Below, piece after piece: positions 20,637 through 29,680 of a stretch of 64,000 nucleotides of DNA; positions within the stretch are counted from its first letter, which is position 1, and each line of letters starts with the position of its first letter. Location of the stretch: assembly GCA_963709325.1 (NCBI GenBank), contig CAVPVV010000004.1:186001-250000 (forward strand). Reading direction: 5' to 3'. Source of the stretch: VFZN01 sp963709325 (lineage in GTDB: Bacteria; Acidobacteriota; Vicinamibacteria; Vicinamibacterales; UBA2999). The translations under genes were made by a program, and so were the position numbers. Below the pieces are notes generated by a model, which saw nothing but the letters and a program-made list of their open reading frames with translations, was not told the origin of the DNA and searched no databases.

Positions 20637-21992
20637 TTACACCGCCGGAGAAATGGACGTCATCGTAAAGTCTTCGAGCTTCATCGCCGGGACCAGCGCC
20701 GTACCCGGGTTGTCATAAGCCTCACCCGTGTGCATCGGGATCGGTCGCCCGAGCATCGAGATGTTGTTGAAGCTCACCGCCGGCGACTCGTTCCACCGGA
20801 AGTTCTGCACCGGGCCGACGATCTCGCCGTTCTCGATCAGGAACAGGCCGTCGCGCGTCATGCCGGTGTTGAGGAGCGTCATTGCGTCCACCGGGCGGAT
20901 GTACCAGAAGAACGTCACCAGCAAGCCGCGCCGGGTCGACTTGATCATCTCCTCGACGGTGGCCGTGCCACCGTCCATGACCAGGCTCATCTGCGGTGCC
21001 GTGCCGGTCGGATCCTTCATCTGGCGCTGGGCCCAGAACCGGTCGTAATACAGGTTCTTGACGATGCCCTTCTCCACCCATGTGATGCTCTTCGCAGGCA
21101 GTCCGTCCTGGCCGACGGGCGACTGGCGAAGCACCGGGTTGCCGATCTCGCTCCGCAGCGTGAAATTGTCGCCAAACACCTTCTCGCCCAACCGCGTCGT
21201 GCCACGCTCCTTGCCGCTCATGAAGCTGCGGCCCTCTTCGGCGGCTCTGGCGTTGAGGCTGCCGAGCATCAGCGAGAGATACCGTGCCGCGGGCCGCGGC
21301 TCGAGGATCACGGTGTAGTTGCCGGGCTCGATCGCCCGCGGTTTGGCGGACTTGAGCGCCTTGTCGGCGGCCACCTCGGTGAGCATCGCGGCGTCGATGC
21401 TCTTGATGTCTTTCACGCCGGTCGTGCCCGCCCATCCGGATCCGGTCTGGTCCGGAGTCCGACAGGTCAGGATGAAGCTGGCATCCGCGTAGTGAAAGTA
21501 GGTGAAGAGGCCTTCGGAGTTTGCGCTCGCCTCAACCCAGTCGAACTTCGGGATGTAGCCGGCGCCGAGCACGCCTTTCTTCTCGCAGATGTCGGTGCTC
21601 ACTTTGACCATCTGGGCCCGCTCGGCCGGGCCGAAGTTCACGGCCGAGGGCAGCGCCGCATCCACGTCGATGTATTGCTGCGGCGGCTTGACAAGGGGCA
21701 TTACTTCAGGGTTCTCGGGCTTGCGCTCTGCCAGGGCCTGCACTGCCTCGATCGTGCGCTTGAGCGACGCGTCGTCGAACTGATGGGTGGTGGCGCTCGC
21801 GGTCTTCTTGCCGTAGTAGACCGTGATCTGGACCTCCTGGTCGTTCTCGATCATGTTCGCCGTGATGCTCGAGTTCGCGTAGCGCGTCGCGGAGCGCTCG
21901 CCGCCAGAGAAGTCCACCTTCACCGCATCGGCCTTGCACATGTTCAGGACTTTGTCGGTGACGGCTTTCACTTCGTCGCGTGAATAAGACAT
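20637..21992 (-). CDS. pmbA: TldE/PmbA, non-catalytic partner of TldD
   Basis: A 451-residue U62-family protein lacking the HExxxH motif, as expected for TldE. The start at 21992 gives MSYSRDEVKAVTDKVLNMCK. Upstream in-frame codons lie in the next gene and are rejected. No signal sequence is visible, whereas tldD has a Tat-like leader. Because Tat moves folded complexes, TldE could be carried out with TldD. Alternatively the pair stays inside and the leader is not used. The gene is fourth-to-sixth in a co-directional series that starts with moxR. Confidence 0.9.
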   Translation of the reverse strand: MSYSRDEVKAVTDKVLNMCKADAVKVDFSGGERSATRYANSSITANMIENDQEVQITVYYGKKTASATTHQFDDASLKRTIEAVQALAERKPENPEVMPLVKPPQQYIDVDAALPSAVNFGPAERAQMVKVSTDICEKKGVLGAGYIPKFDWVEASANSEGLFTYFHYADASFILTCRTPDQTGSGWAGTTGVKDIKSIDAAMLTEVAADKALKSAKPRAIEPGNYTVILEPRPAARYLSLMLGSLNARAAEEGRSFMSGKERGTTRLGEKVFGDNFTLRSEIGNPVLRQSPVGQDGLPAKSITWVEKGIVKNLYYDRFWAQRQMKDPTGTAPQMSLVMDGGTATVEEMIKSTRRGLLVTFFWYIRPVDAMTLLNTGMTRDGLFLIENGEIVGPVQNFRWNESPAVSFNNISMLGRPIPMHTGEAYDNPGTALVPAMKLEDFTMTSISPAV

Positions 21993-22041
21993 GGGACTTC
22001 GGGCTCGGGATGAGGAGGTGGATCTTGCGTTGAAAACTCTA

Positions 22042-23814
22042 TCACCGCAGGCCCGCGCGGCGGCGCAGCCACCACTCTCCGGCGAGACAGCCGGCGAATG
22101 GGATGAGCCACCACCACGATCGCATGGGGTGGCGAGTTTCGGGACGGCGCTCTGGCCCGCGTGTGCCGAGCCATGCCCGAACCACAGGCTCGATGTCGCC
22201 ATCAGTCACCACGGCGCCACCAGTTCGGGCGGCGATGGACGCCATTTCTGCTTGCGTCCAACGCTGGGACGAACCGCGGGTCGTGCTGCCGCCGATCGCC
22301 GCCGTCTCCTGGCCGAGCCCGTCAACGGACGCGGCAATCTGGCAACCAGTTCGGGTTCCGAGCGGGACGCGTCCGTAAAACGCTCCGGCCGCATCGCCGG
22401 GCCACAACCGAATCGCGACGCGTCCGCCGCCGTCGCAGGTTCGCGTGGCCGCGGCGTGCCACGACTTCATCTCGCTCATCGATCGCGCCCGCACGCTGAC
22501 TTCGACCTCGGCGCCGTCCTCGGGCGCTCCACGGGTTACACGCACGTCCACCGGTTCGCTGACCGCGCCCGCCAGCGCCGCGATCGTAGCCTGCCAGAAC
22601 CGTTCGAACGCGCCGTCCTCACCGCGCTGACGCCAGGCATCGAGGGCGCCCGACACCAGTACCACTCCAGCGCCGAGCGGCGCGCTCACCACCGAGGGTC
22701 CGTGTGGCGCCTCGGCCCAGACGTGATCGAGCGGGGTCACACCGGCCGCGATCAGCCACTCGGTCCCGCGCAGCGGGCCGGCCGCCACCGCCGACGGGTC
22801 GATCCGCTCGCGCCAGGTGTGCACCAGCAGCTTCGTCACCGGACCCTGCAGCGGCCGATCGGCAACGAGCACCACCGCCCCGCCGCGCCGGCGCACGAAC
22901 CCATCGAGTCTCGAGACGTCCTCGCTGGTCAGCGCATCCGGTGCGCCGGCGATGACGACGCGTGCGCGATCGAGCTGATGCGCTTCTAGCAGATTGGGGT
23001 TGGACGCGACGCTGATCCCCGGTGCAAAGTCCGTGCGGGTCAGGAGCTCGAAACGCCGGTCGTCTTCGAGGGCACGCCGGATGAAGGTTGTTCCCCACGA
23101 GGGGCGGCGTTCGATCGCGACCACCGGCCATCGGCCGGCCGACACGTCCACCGTCGCTGCGATGTCGTCGTCAAGCGGCGTAACGTCGCTCTCGTCGGTT
23201 CTCGCCTCCGCGACGAGCTGGCGCGTGCCGCCCGACACCGGCCACCACGGCACATCCACTGCCACATCTCCGTCCGCCGACCACGTGTGTACGGCCTCGC
23301 CGACGATGGCGCTGCCATCGCGCACGCGGATTCGCGTGTTCCGTCCTCGAAGACCGCGTCCGCTGAGCGTGACCCGAGCGACGGCCTGGCCGTCGAGATG
23401 CGCTGGGGCGGCGGCCAGTTCCCTTGCATCGACATTGTTCGTCAGTGGTTCACCCACAGAGGCGATGTAGAGCGGGCCTTTGCGATCCGGCGGAATGACG
23501 ACCGGCGCTCCGTCAGTGAGCACGAGGCACGGCTGCGTCGCGTCGCATGGCAGCGAGAAGCCTTCGCCCACCTCGTGAACCCGAACCGTTCCGGCCGCGC
23601 CGAGCCGCCGCCCAAGGACCGCGGCCGTCTGCCGCGCCAGGTCGAGGACTGTCAGCGACGATCCATCGCGAGCCGGCTTGGCATCTCGCGCCGACCGGAC
23701 GATGGCCGCGTCCACAACGATTGGCGGCTGTGGCGCGATGCTTGATGGGGGATCGAGCCAGCACATGATGGCGATGCCGAGCGCAGTCAGGCGAAGCAGT
23801 GTTGCGAGCCTCAC
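22042..23814 (-). CDS. Membrane-anchored protein of the MoxR/BatA operon (BatA C-terminal-like)
   Basis: A 590-residue protein. It starts at GTG 23814, overlapping the preceding gene as GTGA. A signal anchor lies at residues 1-28 and one membrane helix at the very end (WWWLIPFAGCLAGEWWLRRR). The interior resembles the amidotransferase-like, extracytoplasmic part of large BatA-type proteins: PDALTSEDVSRLDGFVRRRGGAVVLVADRP, followed by beta-sandwich segments. The topology suggests a large periplasmic domain held by both ends. I cannot give a biochemical role. Position and overlap tie it to the DUF4175-like and BatA proteins. Confidence 0.7.
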   Translation of the reverse strand: MRLATLLRLTALGIAIMCWLDPPSSIAPQPPIVVDAAIVRSARDAKPARDGSSLTVLDLARQTAAVLGRRLGAAGTVRVHEVGEGFSLPCDATQPCLVLTDGAPVVIPPDRKGPLYIASVGEPLTNNVDARELAAAPAHLDGQAVARVTLSGRGLRGRNTRIRVRDGSAIVGEAVHTWSADGDVAVDVPWWPVSGGTRQLVAEARTDESDVTPLDDDIAATVDVSAGRWPVVAIERRPSWGTTFIRRALEDDRRFELLTRTDFAPGISVASNPNLLEAHQLDRARVVIAGAPDALTSEDVSRLDGFVRRRGGAVVLVADRPLQGPVTKLLVHTWRERIDPSAVAAGPLRGTEWLIAAGVTPLDHVWAEAPHGPSVVSAPLGAGVVLVSGALDAWRQRGEDGAFERFWQATIAALAGAVSEPVDVRVTRGAPEDGAEVEVSVRARSMSEMKSWHAAATRTCDGGGRVAIRLWPGDAAGAFYGRVPLGTRTGCQIAASVDGLGQETAAIGGSTTRGSSQRWTQAEMASIAARTGGAVVTDGDIEPVVRAWLGTRGPERRPETRHPMRSWWWLIPFAGCLAGEWWLRRRAGLR

Positions 23815-25805
23815 CGCCGCTCTCCCGGACGTAGTTCTTCACGCCACCAGCCCTGCAGGTCGCTACCCGCCGGAGCGGCTGCCGACGCGCCGCTCCTCGC
23901 GCGCGCGTAGGCGGCGAGCCGCACCATCGCGCGTTCTGCCGCCTGTCGCCTCGCCTCCGCTGTCATTGCCGCGGCAAGGTTGGCGGCGATGTGCCGCCAA
24001 TCGTCTGTCCCGGGCTCAATCGACGCAAGCCGTCCCAGCAATCCCGCATCGGGCGTGCCGCCGGATTCTCCGAGTGCGGCAAGCTCGCCTATGAGCTGGC
24101 GCGCGAGCTCGACGTCTGATCCGGGATCCCGCCTCACGTCCCTTCCCGCGGGTCGCGCCTTGGCCGAATCGCCGGTCAGCCGGCGCGACGGATCGATTCG
24201 CGACCGTTCGCCGAGCGTCCGAAGGAAGTAGCGGCGGCGGTCGAAGGCCCGCTGCAACGCTGCAAGCGCACTCCGTTCGAACACGAGCGCTCCTGTCGTG
24301 TCGCCGTCGTTCAGCCGCGCTTCGGCGCGCGACATGTCGTTGATCGCGCGCAGCATTTCGGCGCGGCCCGGGTTCTCGAGGCGGCCTTCCTGCAGCTCGT
24401 GTGCCTGCTCCGCCTCGACGACCTCGTCCTCCACTTCACCGCCGCTCAGGAACACGACCTCGGCGCGCACCATGCGCTGCTCCATCGCGAGCAGTTTTGT
24501 CCGCTCCGTCCAGGCTGCGGCGGCCGGCCGCGGCCGCTCCGCCTGCAAACGCTCGGTCTTGACGATGACCATCTGCTGACTGAGCGCGTAGCGGCGATCT
24601 TCGTCCGGGAGCGCCGCTCCGGCGGACGCGAACTGGAGTCGCTTCCCCACTTCGACCGTGTAGGCCTCGGACTCCACCCACCCGGCGTGCGGGTTCGAAT
24701 CGCGGACGAGCGCCCGGTAGACAACTGAATCACCATCGTCGAGCTTCAACGATGACAGCACCAACCGCGCACGGCCGCGCCACTCCCGCTCGCTCGCCTT
24801 CTCGATGGCGACAGGAATCTCACCCTCGGCAAAGGCAAAGGATTCACCCGAGCCGGACATCCTGACGTAGGCGAGACGAAGGCCCGTCAGCGCCTCGGCA
24901 TCGCTGGCGGCGATTGCGACCTCGACGGCCTGTCGTGAATCGGCGAAAGCAAGATCGTGAGCTGGCGAGGTGATGCGCACCCGAGGTACGGCGTCTGGGG
25001 CAACCACGACGTTCACCACCCGGGTGTCGGCCGGTTCCGCGACACGCGGGCCGACGGCGAGGACCACGCCGCTCGATCCGGCGGGCCACCATTCGGCCGT
25101 GAACCGTTCGGAACTCTCTGCCGTGAGCGAACGCAACGGCTGTCCCGGCTCCACCAGCCACGCCGCAGGAGCCGGCGAGGACAGTTCGATCCGAATCCTG
25201 CCGCCTTCGGGTACCAGCAGCTGCTCGGGATTTTCGAGCGCCTGCGGCGGCCGGGCTATGTAGGCAGGCGCCGTGATCGTCGCGCGGACCTCGCGTATCG
25301 TGCCGGGTACTGCAGCCGTCACTTCGGCGCTCCTCGGGTGCGGCCGGCTGAAAGTGCTCCAGCCGACAGCCCCAGCTCCGGCCAACGCGGCGAACGCGAG
25401 AGCAATTGGTCCCAGCAGAGGGGCTGCCGTTGCAGGTCGAACCGTGGCGGTACGCTCCGTCGCCTGCCGAATGACCTCAGCGCTCATTCCGCCAGATGCC
25501 TGCAGCTGGCCTGAGCCCAGCGCGGTTGCCGTGATAAGAAGGTTGTCGAGCCCGCCTGACACCGCCTCGATGCGGGCCGCGGCCGCTCCCAGCGTCCACT
25601 GCTTCAACGCGCGGTTCGCGATCGCGGCCATGACGCCGACCGCCGCCATACCTGCGATCCCTGCCGCTATCTCTCGCGGGATTCGCGTCAACCCCGACAG
25701 GAGCAGCGTTGCCGCAAGGAGCACGAGACCCGCGGCGGCGCCGTTCAACACGCCGCCAAAGCGCAATCGCCGCTGCACGGCAGGGACGACGGCAATCAGG
25801 TCCAC
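23811..25805 (-). CDS. DUF4175-like membrane protein
   Basis: A 664-residue protein beginning at GTG 25805, which overlaps the BatA stop by 10 nt. The first ~240 residues hold about three membrane helices (LNGAAAGLVLLAATLLLSGL, IAAGIAGMAAVGVMAAI, and IALAFAALAGAGAVGW). A beta-rich periplasmic region follows (VRATITAPAYIARPPQ). The last ~250 residues are charged and strongly helical, a likely coiled coil (QQMVIVKTERLQAERPRP, EAEQAHELQEGRLE). This layout matches DUF4175 proteins that accompany MoxR/DUF58 operons. The long open frame continuing upstream to 26252 is antisense-like and excluded. Confidence 0.7.
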   Translation of the reverse strand: MDLIAVVPAVQRRLRFGGVLNGAAAGLVLLAATLLLSGLTRIPREIAAGIAGMAAVGVMAAIANRALKQWTLGAAAARIEAVSGGLDNLLITATALGSGQLQASGGMSAEVIRQATERTATVRPATAAPLLGPIALAFAALAGAGAVGWSTFSRPHPRSAEVTAAVPGTIREVRATITAPAYIARPPQALENPEQLLVPEGGRIRIELSSPAPAAWLVEPGQPLRSLTAESSERFTAEWWPAGSSGVVLAVGPRVAEPADTRVVNVVVAPDAVPRVRITSPAHDLAFADSRQAVEVAIAASDAEALTGLRLAYVRMSGSGESFAFAEGEIPVAIEKASEREWRGRARLVLSSLKLDDGDSVVYRALVRDSNPHAGWVESEAYTVEVGKRLQFASAGAALPDEDRRYALSQQMVIVKTERLQAERPRPAAAAWTERTKLLAMEQRMVRAEVVFLSGGEVEDEVVEAEQAHELQEGRLENPGRAEMLRAINDMSRAEARLNDGDTTGALVFERSALAALQRAFDRRRYFLRTLGERSRIDPSRRLTGDSAKARPAGRDVRRDPGSDVELARQLIGELAALGESGGTPDAGLLGRLASIEPGTDDWRHIAANLAAAMTAEARRQAAERAMVRLAAYARARSGASAAAPAGSDLQGWWREELRPGERR

Positions 25806-26821
25806 GCTGCCCCCCGGCGCAGGAAACCTTCGGCGATCAGGAGTGCGACGACGAGCGCCCACGCCATCTGTCGATCGCCGGTGTCCACCGGCACTGGTCG
25901 ACCTTCGGGAGCCGGTGCCCGCGCAATCGCGGCGAGTTCGTCGTCTGTGAGCGTTTCCGGTTCCCAGCTGTCCCGGGATGCCGCAAGCCGAGCCTCGAGC
26001 ACCTCTGCAAGCCGATCGACGCTGCCCGGCCAATCCACTTCGATCCGATCGAGCAGCCCTGCCGGGGGCAAACGCAGCCCGCGATGGAGCACCGCGCGGA
26101 GCGCCGCGTCCGCTGCTGGTTGCTCGGCCGGCGTCGCAACGATCCGGATTGGCGACTCGTCGAGAGGCTCGGCGCCCAGCTCTCGGACTTCGGTGCTGGT
26201 CGGTGTCAGGACAAGCTGCTCGAGCGTCCGGACCGGCCGTCCATCGCGCCACGTCAGCCGCGAGATCTCGCGCGTGCGGACGGCACTCCCCTCCGTTGTC
26301 CGGATCAATCGAACGCCGATCTGTGCCGGAACCGCGGCGAAATCGGCCGCATCGGTCGACCCGCGCCGAAACGCCGACATCACCACCAGCTCTCGCGTCG
26401 TCGGCGACTGCTGCTCGAGCCAGCGCGCCGCATCTGCCACCGCATCGCGGAGCCCGGCGCGCGCGAACACCGCGCCAACTGCCGCCGATCGCAGCTCGTC
26501 ATCAGGCGCTGCCGTGCGATCCTCAAGGACGACGGCGCGAGCCACTCGAGCCCGCCATGCCGCCTCGCGCAAGGGCGTCACGATGATGGGTCCGGCCAAT
26601 GCCGCCACTGCCAGCAGCAAAATGGCGACACGAAGGACGAGAAGCGGCCAGTCCTGGATGCGGCTGCGACTGACCGCCGACAGGCGCGTCGGCTCGAGGA
26701 ACCGGACCGTTGGGAAGCGGATCGGACTGCGCCGCGCTCGCGTCAGCAGATGAATGGCGATCGGAAACCCGATGACCGCCGCTGCCCACCAGACGCCAGG
26801 GTGCTGGAACGCGATGCTCAC
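25796..26821 (-). CDS. BatA-domain membrane protein
   Basis: A 341-residue protein. GTG 26821 overlaps the DUF58 stop (GTGA). The N-terminal ~80 residues are the double-membrane-spanning BatA domain: FQHPGVWWAAAVIGFPIAIH, LLTRARRSPIRFPTVRFLEP, then a second helix with LLVLRVAILLLAVAALAGPI. The remainder resembles a von Willebrand factor-like fold without a recognisable metal-ion site, and a final helix sits near residue 325. In Bacteroidetes and Acidobacteriota such proteins act with MoxR and DUF58 proteins in envelope stress or assembly. The exact job is inferred from that context. Confidence 0.82.
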   Translation of the reverse strand: MSIAFQHPGVWWAAAVIGFPIAIHLLTRARRSPIRFPTVRFLEPTRLSAVSRSRIQDWPLLVLRVAILLLAVAALAGPIIVTPLREAAWRARVARAVVLEDRTAAPDDELRSAAVGAVFARAGLRDAVADAARWLEQQSPTTRELVVMSAFRRGSTDAADFAAVPAQIGVRLIRTTEGSAVRTREISRLTWRDGRPVRTLEQLVLTPTSTEVRELGAEPLDESPIRIVATPAEQPAADAALRAVLHRGLRLPPAGLLDRIEVDWPGSVDRLAEVLEARLAASRDSWEPETLTDDELAAIARAPAPEGRPVPVDTGDRQMAWALVVALLIAEGFLRRGAAWT

Positions 26822-27693
26822 GCTGTCGTCCCCTCGGCCCTCGACACGAGGAATCGGCGCAGCGCGCGCTCGAGGTCCTCCCCGGTGGTAACGCGAAGGT
26901 AGTCGAATCCTTCCCGCCGCACCGCCGTCTGGAGGTCCTGCAGCCACGACTTGACTCGTGACGCGTATGCCGCCGCGGCCGCCTCCGCCTGCACGACCAC
27001 CGCACGGCCCGTCTCAGCGTCCACGAACTCCGCGGCGCCGACGGGTGGAAGGTCCAGCTCGTCGTCGCTAAGGGTGTGGACGACGACGACTTCGTGGCCG
27101 GCTCGTGCAAGACGGCGCATCGTGCCAAGCGCATCCGCGTCGTAGAAGTCCGACACGACGATGACAAGGCCGCGGCGCTTCAGGAGACCGAGGGTGCGGG
27201 CCAGGGCCGTTGAAAGCGGCGCAATTCCTGACGCGTCGAGGGACGCGACCTCCCTGAGAAATGCACTCAAGTGGCGGTGGCCGCTTCGCGCGGGAAGGTA
27301 GCGCACGCCGTCGCCGACCGCCAGAAGCCCCACCGCATCGCCTTGATCGAGGATCAGCGTTCCCAGTACCGCCGTGATCCGTCGTGCCAGGGCGAACTTG
27401 TCGCCGTAGTCCATCGATCGCGAGACGTCCACGACGATTAGCGCGTGCAGGTTCGTGGTCTCGCGAAACTGCCGCGTAAAGAACCGATCCGTCCGGGCAA
27501 AAAGCTTCCAGTCGACATGCCGGAGGTCGTCGCCCGGCCGGTAGTGTCGGTACTGACTGAACTCCGCGCTGTAGCCGTGGAAAGGGCTGCGATGCAGGCC
27601 ATGCCGCAACCCCTCGACCGTCGTGCGCGCGACGAACTCGAGGTCGCGCAGCGTCGAGAGCTCTGACGCGGTCGCTATGTGCGGGCGGGACAT
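26818..27693 (-). CDS. DUF58 / vWA-like protein
   Basis: A 291-residue protein. It has the DUF58 signature (FHGYSAEFSQYRHYRPGDD, then LRHVDWKLFARTDRFFTRQF) and a von Willebrand factor A-like core with the metal-ion site DVSRSM. It lacks membrane helices, so it is probably a cytoplasmic adaptor between MoxR and membrane partners. It starts 3 nt after the moxR stop and overlaps BatA by 4 nt. Confidence 0.92.
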   Translation of the reverse strand: MSRPHIATASELSTLRDLEFVARTTVEGLRHGLHRSPFHGYSAEFSQYRHYRPGDDLRHVDWKLFARTDRFFTRQFRETTNLHALIVVDVSRSMDYGDKFALARRITAVLGTLILDQGDAVGLLAVGDGVRYLPARSGHRHLSAFLREVASLDASGIAPLSTALARTLGLLKRRGLVIVVSDFYDADALGTMRRLARAGHEVVVVHTLSDDELDLPPVGAAEFVDAETGRAVVVQAEAAAAAYASRVKSWLQDLQTAVRREGFDYLRVTTGEDLERALRRFLVSRAEGTTA

Positions 27694-27696
27694 TGG

Positions 27697-28719
27697 TCAC
27701 GCGCGGAGAGTCGGAGGGATCGCGTCCAGCAGCCGCCCCACGATCGCTTCCGCGTCGATCCCGTCTGCCTCGGCCTCGAAGTTCACCAGCACGCGATGCC
27801 TGAGTACCGGCGCTGCGGCGGCCCGAACGTCCTCGAGCGACACCGCCGGGCGGCCGTTCATCACCGCGCGCGCCTTGCCTGCGAGCAGCAGCGCCTGCCC
27901 CGCGCGAGGCCCGGCACCCCACCGCACCCACTGGCGAACGAAATCCGGCGATTCGCCGGCTGAGATTGGCCGCGTCGCGCGCACGAGCCGCGCCGCATAG
28001 TCCACGACGTTGTCAGCGGCCACGACCTCGCGAACCAGCAACCGGGCGCGCTCGATCGATGCGCCGTCGGCCACCGGAGAGGCCGCTCGCTCCTCGCCCA
28101 TTGTCGTCTGCGACAGGATGGCCCGCTCCTCCGCCGCCGTCGGGTAGCCGATGACGACGTTCAACATGAACCGATCGAGCTGCGCTTCGGGGAGGGGGTA
28201 GGTCCCTTCTTGCTCGATCGGGTTCTGGGTGGCGAGCACGAACAGCGGCCGGTCGAGTGCGTAGCGCTTGCCGCCGATCGTCACCTGGTACTCCTGCATC
28301 GCCTCGAGCAGGGCGGCCTGCGTCTTCGGAGGTGTCCGGTTTATCTCGTCGGCCAGGATGATGTTTGCGAATATCGGACCGGGCAGGAACCGGATGATGC
28401 GTGCGCCACTGGTCCGATCCTCTTCGATGACCTCGGTGCCGAGAATGTCCGACGGCATCAGATCGGGGGTGAACTGGATGCGGCTGAACCTCAGGTGGAC
28501 GGCGTCGGCCAGCGTTTTGATGATGAGCGTCTTGGCCAGGCCGGGCACGCCGCGCAGCAGGCAGTGTCCGCCGGCGAGGAACGCCACCAGGATCTCCGTC
28601 ACCACGGCATCCTGCCCGACGATCACCTTGCGCAGTTCGCGCTGGAGCCGGTCCACCAGGGCGGCGGCCTCGGCCAGGGTCATCGCCGTCGCGACGGCAG
28701 ACACGTCAGGAGGCGGCAC
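27697..28719 (-). CDS. moxR: MoxR-type AAA+ ATPase
   Basis: A 340-residue AAA+ chaperone. Walker A is GVPGLAKT and Walker B is IILADEINR, with sensor sequence VLATQNPIEQEGTYPLPEAQ. These match the MRP/APE2220-type MoxR ATPases that pair with vWA proteins. I choose GTG 28719 because TAAGAT stands 7 nt upstream, as for other leaderless genes here. A GTG at 28743 would add 8 residues. It is the first gene of the operon running to tldD, and divergent from the protease-like gene at 28793. Confidence 0.92.
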   Translation of the reverse strand: MPPPDVSAVATAMTLAEAAALVDRLQRELRKVIVGQDAVVTEILVAFLAGGHCLLRGVPGLAKTLIIKTLADAVHLRFSRIQFTPDLMPSDILGTEVIEEDRTSGARIIRFLPGPIFANIILADEINRTPPKTQAALLEAMQEYQVTIGGKRYALDRPLFVLATQNPIEQEGTYPLPEAQLDRFMLNVVIGYPTAAEERAILSQTTMGEERAASPVADGASIERARLLVREVVAADNVVDYAARLVRATRPISAGESPDFVRQWVRWGAGPRAGQALLLAGKARAVMNGRPAVSLEDVRAAAAPVLRHRVLVNFEAEADGIDAEAIVGRLLDAIPPTLRA

Positions 28720-28726
28720 GGCATCG

Positions 28727-28732
28727 ATCTTA
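28727..28732 (-). promoter_or_regulatory. Candidate -10 box (TAAGAT) for moxR
   Basis: On the minus strand TAAGAT ends 7 nt before the GTG at 28719. It is inside the reading frame if the longer start is used, and this decides my choice of start. Confidence 0.4.
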
Positions 28733-28780
28733 CAGGGAACCACTAGCCGAACGGGTGATCCCGACCCACGCCGCGCCTCC

Positions 28781-28786
28781 TACGCT
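28781..28786 (+). promoter_or_regulatory. Candidate -10 box (TACGCT) for the divergent protease-like gene
   Basis: TACGCT ends exactly 6 nt before the ATG at 28793. No ribosome site lies between them, so the message is predicted to be leaderless. Confidence 0.4.
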
Positions 28787-28792
28787 AGCTTC

Positions 28793-29680
28793 ATGACCGA
28801 CATTCTCTCGACCCTTTCCTCGCAGCTCGCGCACGCCGCCGACCAGGCGGCCGCATCGGTGGTTCAGGTCGGCGCCCGCCGCCGCCCGGTCGCCGGACTC
28901 GTCGTCTCCGAAGACCTCGTCGTCACACCGGCGCAGCACCTCGACGACGACGCGCTGATTGTGCGGCGCGGTGACGGGCAGACCGCCGAAGGAACCGTGC
29001 TCGGCCGTAGCCCGGCAACTGGACTGGCGGTTGTCCGCGTGGCCAATCTCGGCGTGCCCCCGGTGCGGACCGCGGCAGAGCCGCAGGTGGGCCACCTGGC
29101 GATCGCGGTTGGCCGCACGTGGAGCGGCGCGGTCTTCGCGCACCTGACTTCGGTTGCCGTCGTCGGCGGTCCGCTGCGCACCGGGCGGACCACCGAGATC
29201 GCCCGCGTGATTCGCATCGACTCGGTGCCGCATGGCGCGCTCACCGGGGGCGTGCTCGCCGACGGCGATGGCCAAGCGCTCGGGGTGATCACGGCCGGCG
29301 CGATCCGCGGGACCACTGTTGTCGTCCCCATCTCGCTCGCAGCAGCCGCCGCGCATGACGTTGCATCACAGGGAGGCGCGCGCCAGGGCTTCATCGGCAT
29401 CAGCTCGACGGCGGCAACGCTGCCGGCGCGTCAGCGAGCGGGACGGGCGCAGGAATACGGCCTGCTGGTGAGTGGGCTGGTCGAAGGCGGACCGGCGGAT
29501 GCGGCCGGCCTGCTGGTCGGCGACGTAGTCGTCGGCTTCGAAGGCGAGCCGGTTCAAGAACCGGAGCACCTGGTGATGCGGCTGCGCGGGGATCGGGTCG
29601 GCAAGCCGGTGGCGCTGACGGTGCTGCGCGGCGGCGTCGCCCAAGAGGTGACAGTAACCGTCGGCGAGCGGCGCCGATGA
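28793..29680 (+). CDS. Trypsin-like PDZ protein with a degenerate catalytic triad
   Basis: A 295-residue HtrA-like protein. The chymotrypsin fold is recognisable, but only the histidine position survives (VVTPAQHLDDD). The aspartate segment is TGLAVVRV instead of TDLAVLKV. The GNSGGP loop is ALTGGV, with threonine for the catalytic serine. It is therefore predicted to be proteolytically dead. The PDZ domain at residues ~200-295 is intact (GLLVSGLVEGGPADAAGLLV). No signal peptide is present. It overlaps the LuxR-type gene by ATGA and stands upstream of an HtrA with a full triad, which suggests a regulatory or scaffolding paralogue. Confidence 0.82.
   Translation: MTDILSTLSSQLAHAADQAAASVVQVGARRRPVAGLVVSEDLVVTPAQHLDDDALIVRRGDGQTAEGTVLGRSPATGLAVVRVANLGVPPVRTAAEPQVGHLAIAVGRTWSGAVFAHLTSVAVVGGPLRTGRTTEIARVIRIDSVPHGALTGGVLADGDGQALGVITAGAIRGTTVVVPISLAAAAAHDVASQGGARQGFIGISSTAATLPARQRAGRAQEYGLLVSGLVEGGPADAAGLLVGDVVVGFEGEPVQEPEHLVMRLRGDRVGKPVALTVLRGGVAQEVTVTVGERRR

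Noticed and set aside
21993..22202. 70-residue N-terminal extension of TldE
   Set aside because: It lies over the end of the upstream gene and has no similarity to PmbA. The family start is at MSYSRDE.
25806..26252. Extension of the DUF4175-like protein upstream to 26252
   Set aside because: These codons overlap the BatA gene in another frame and encode Arg-rich low-complexity sequence. The GTG at 25805 starts the membrane protein.
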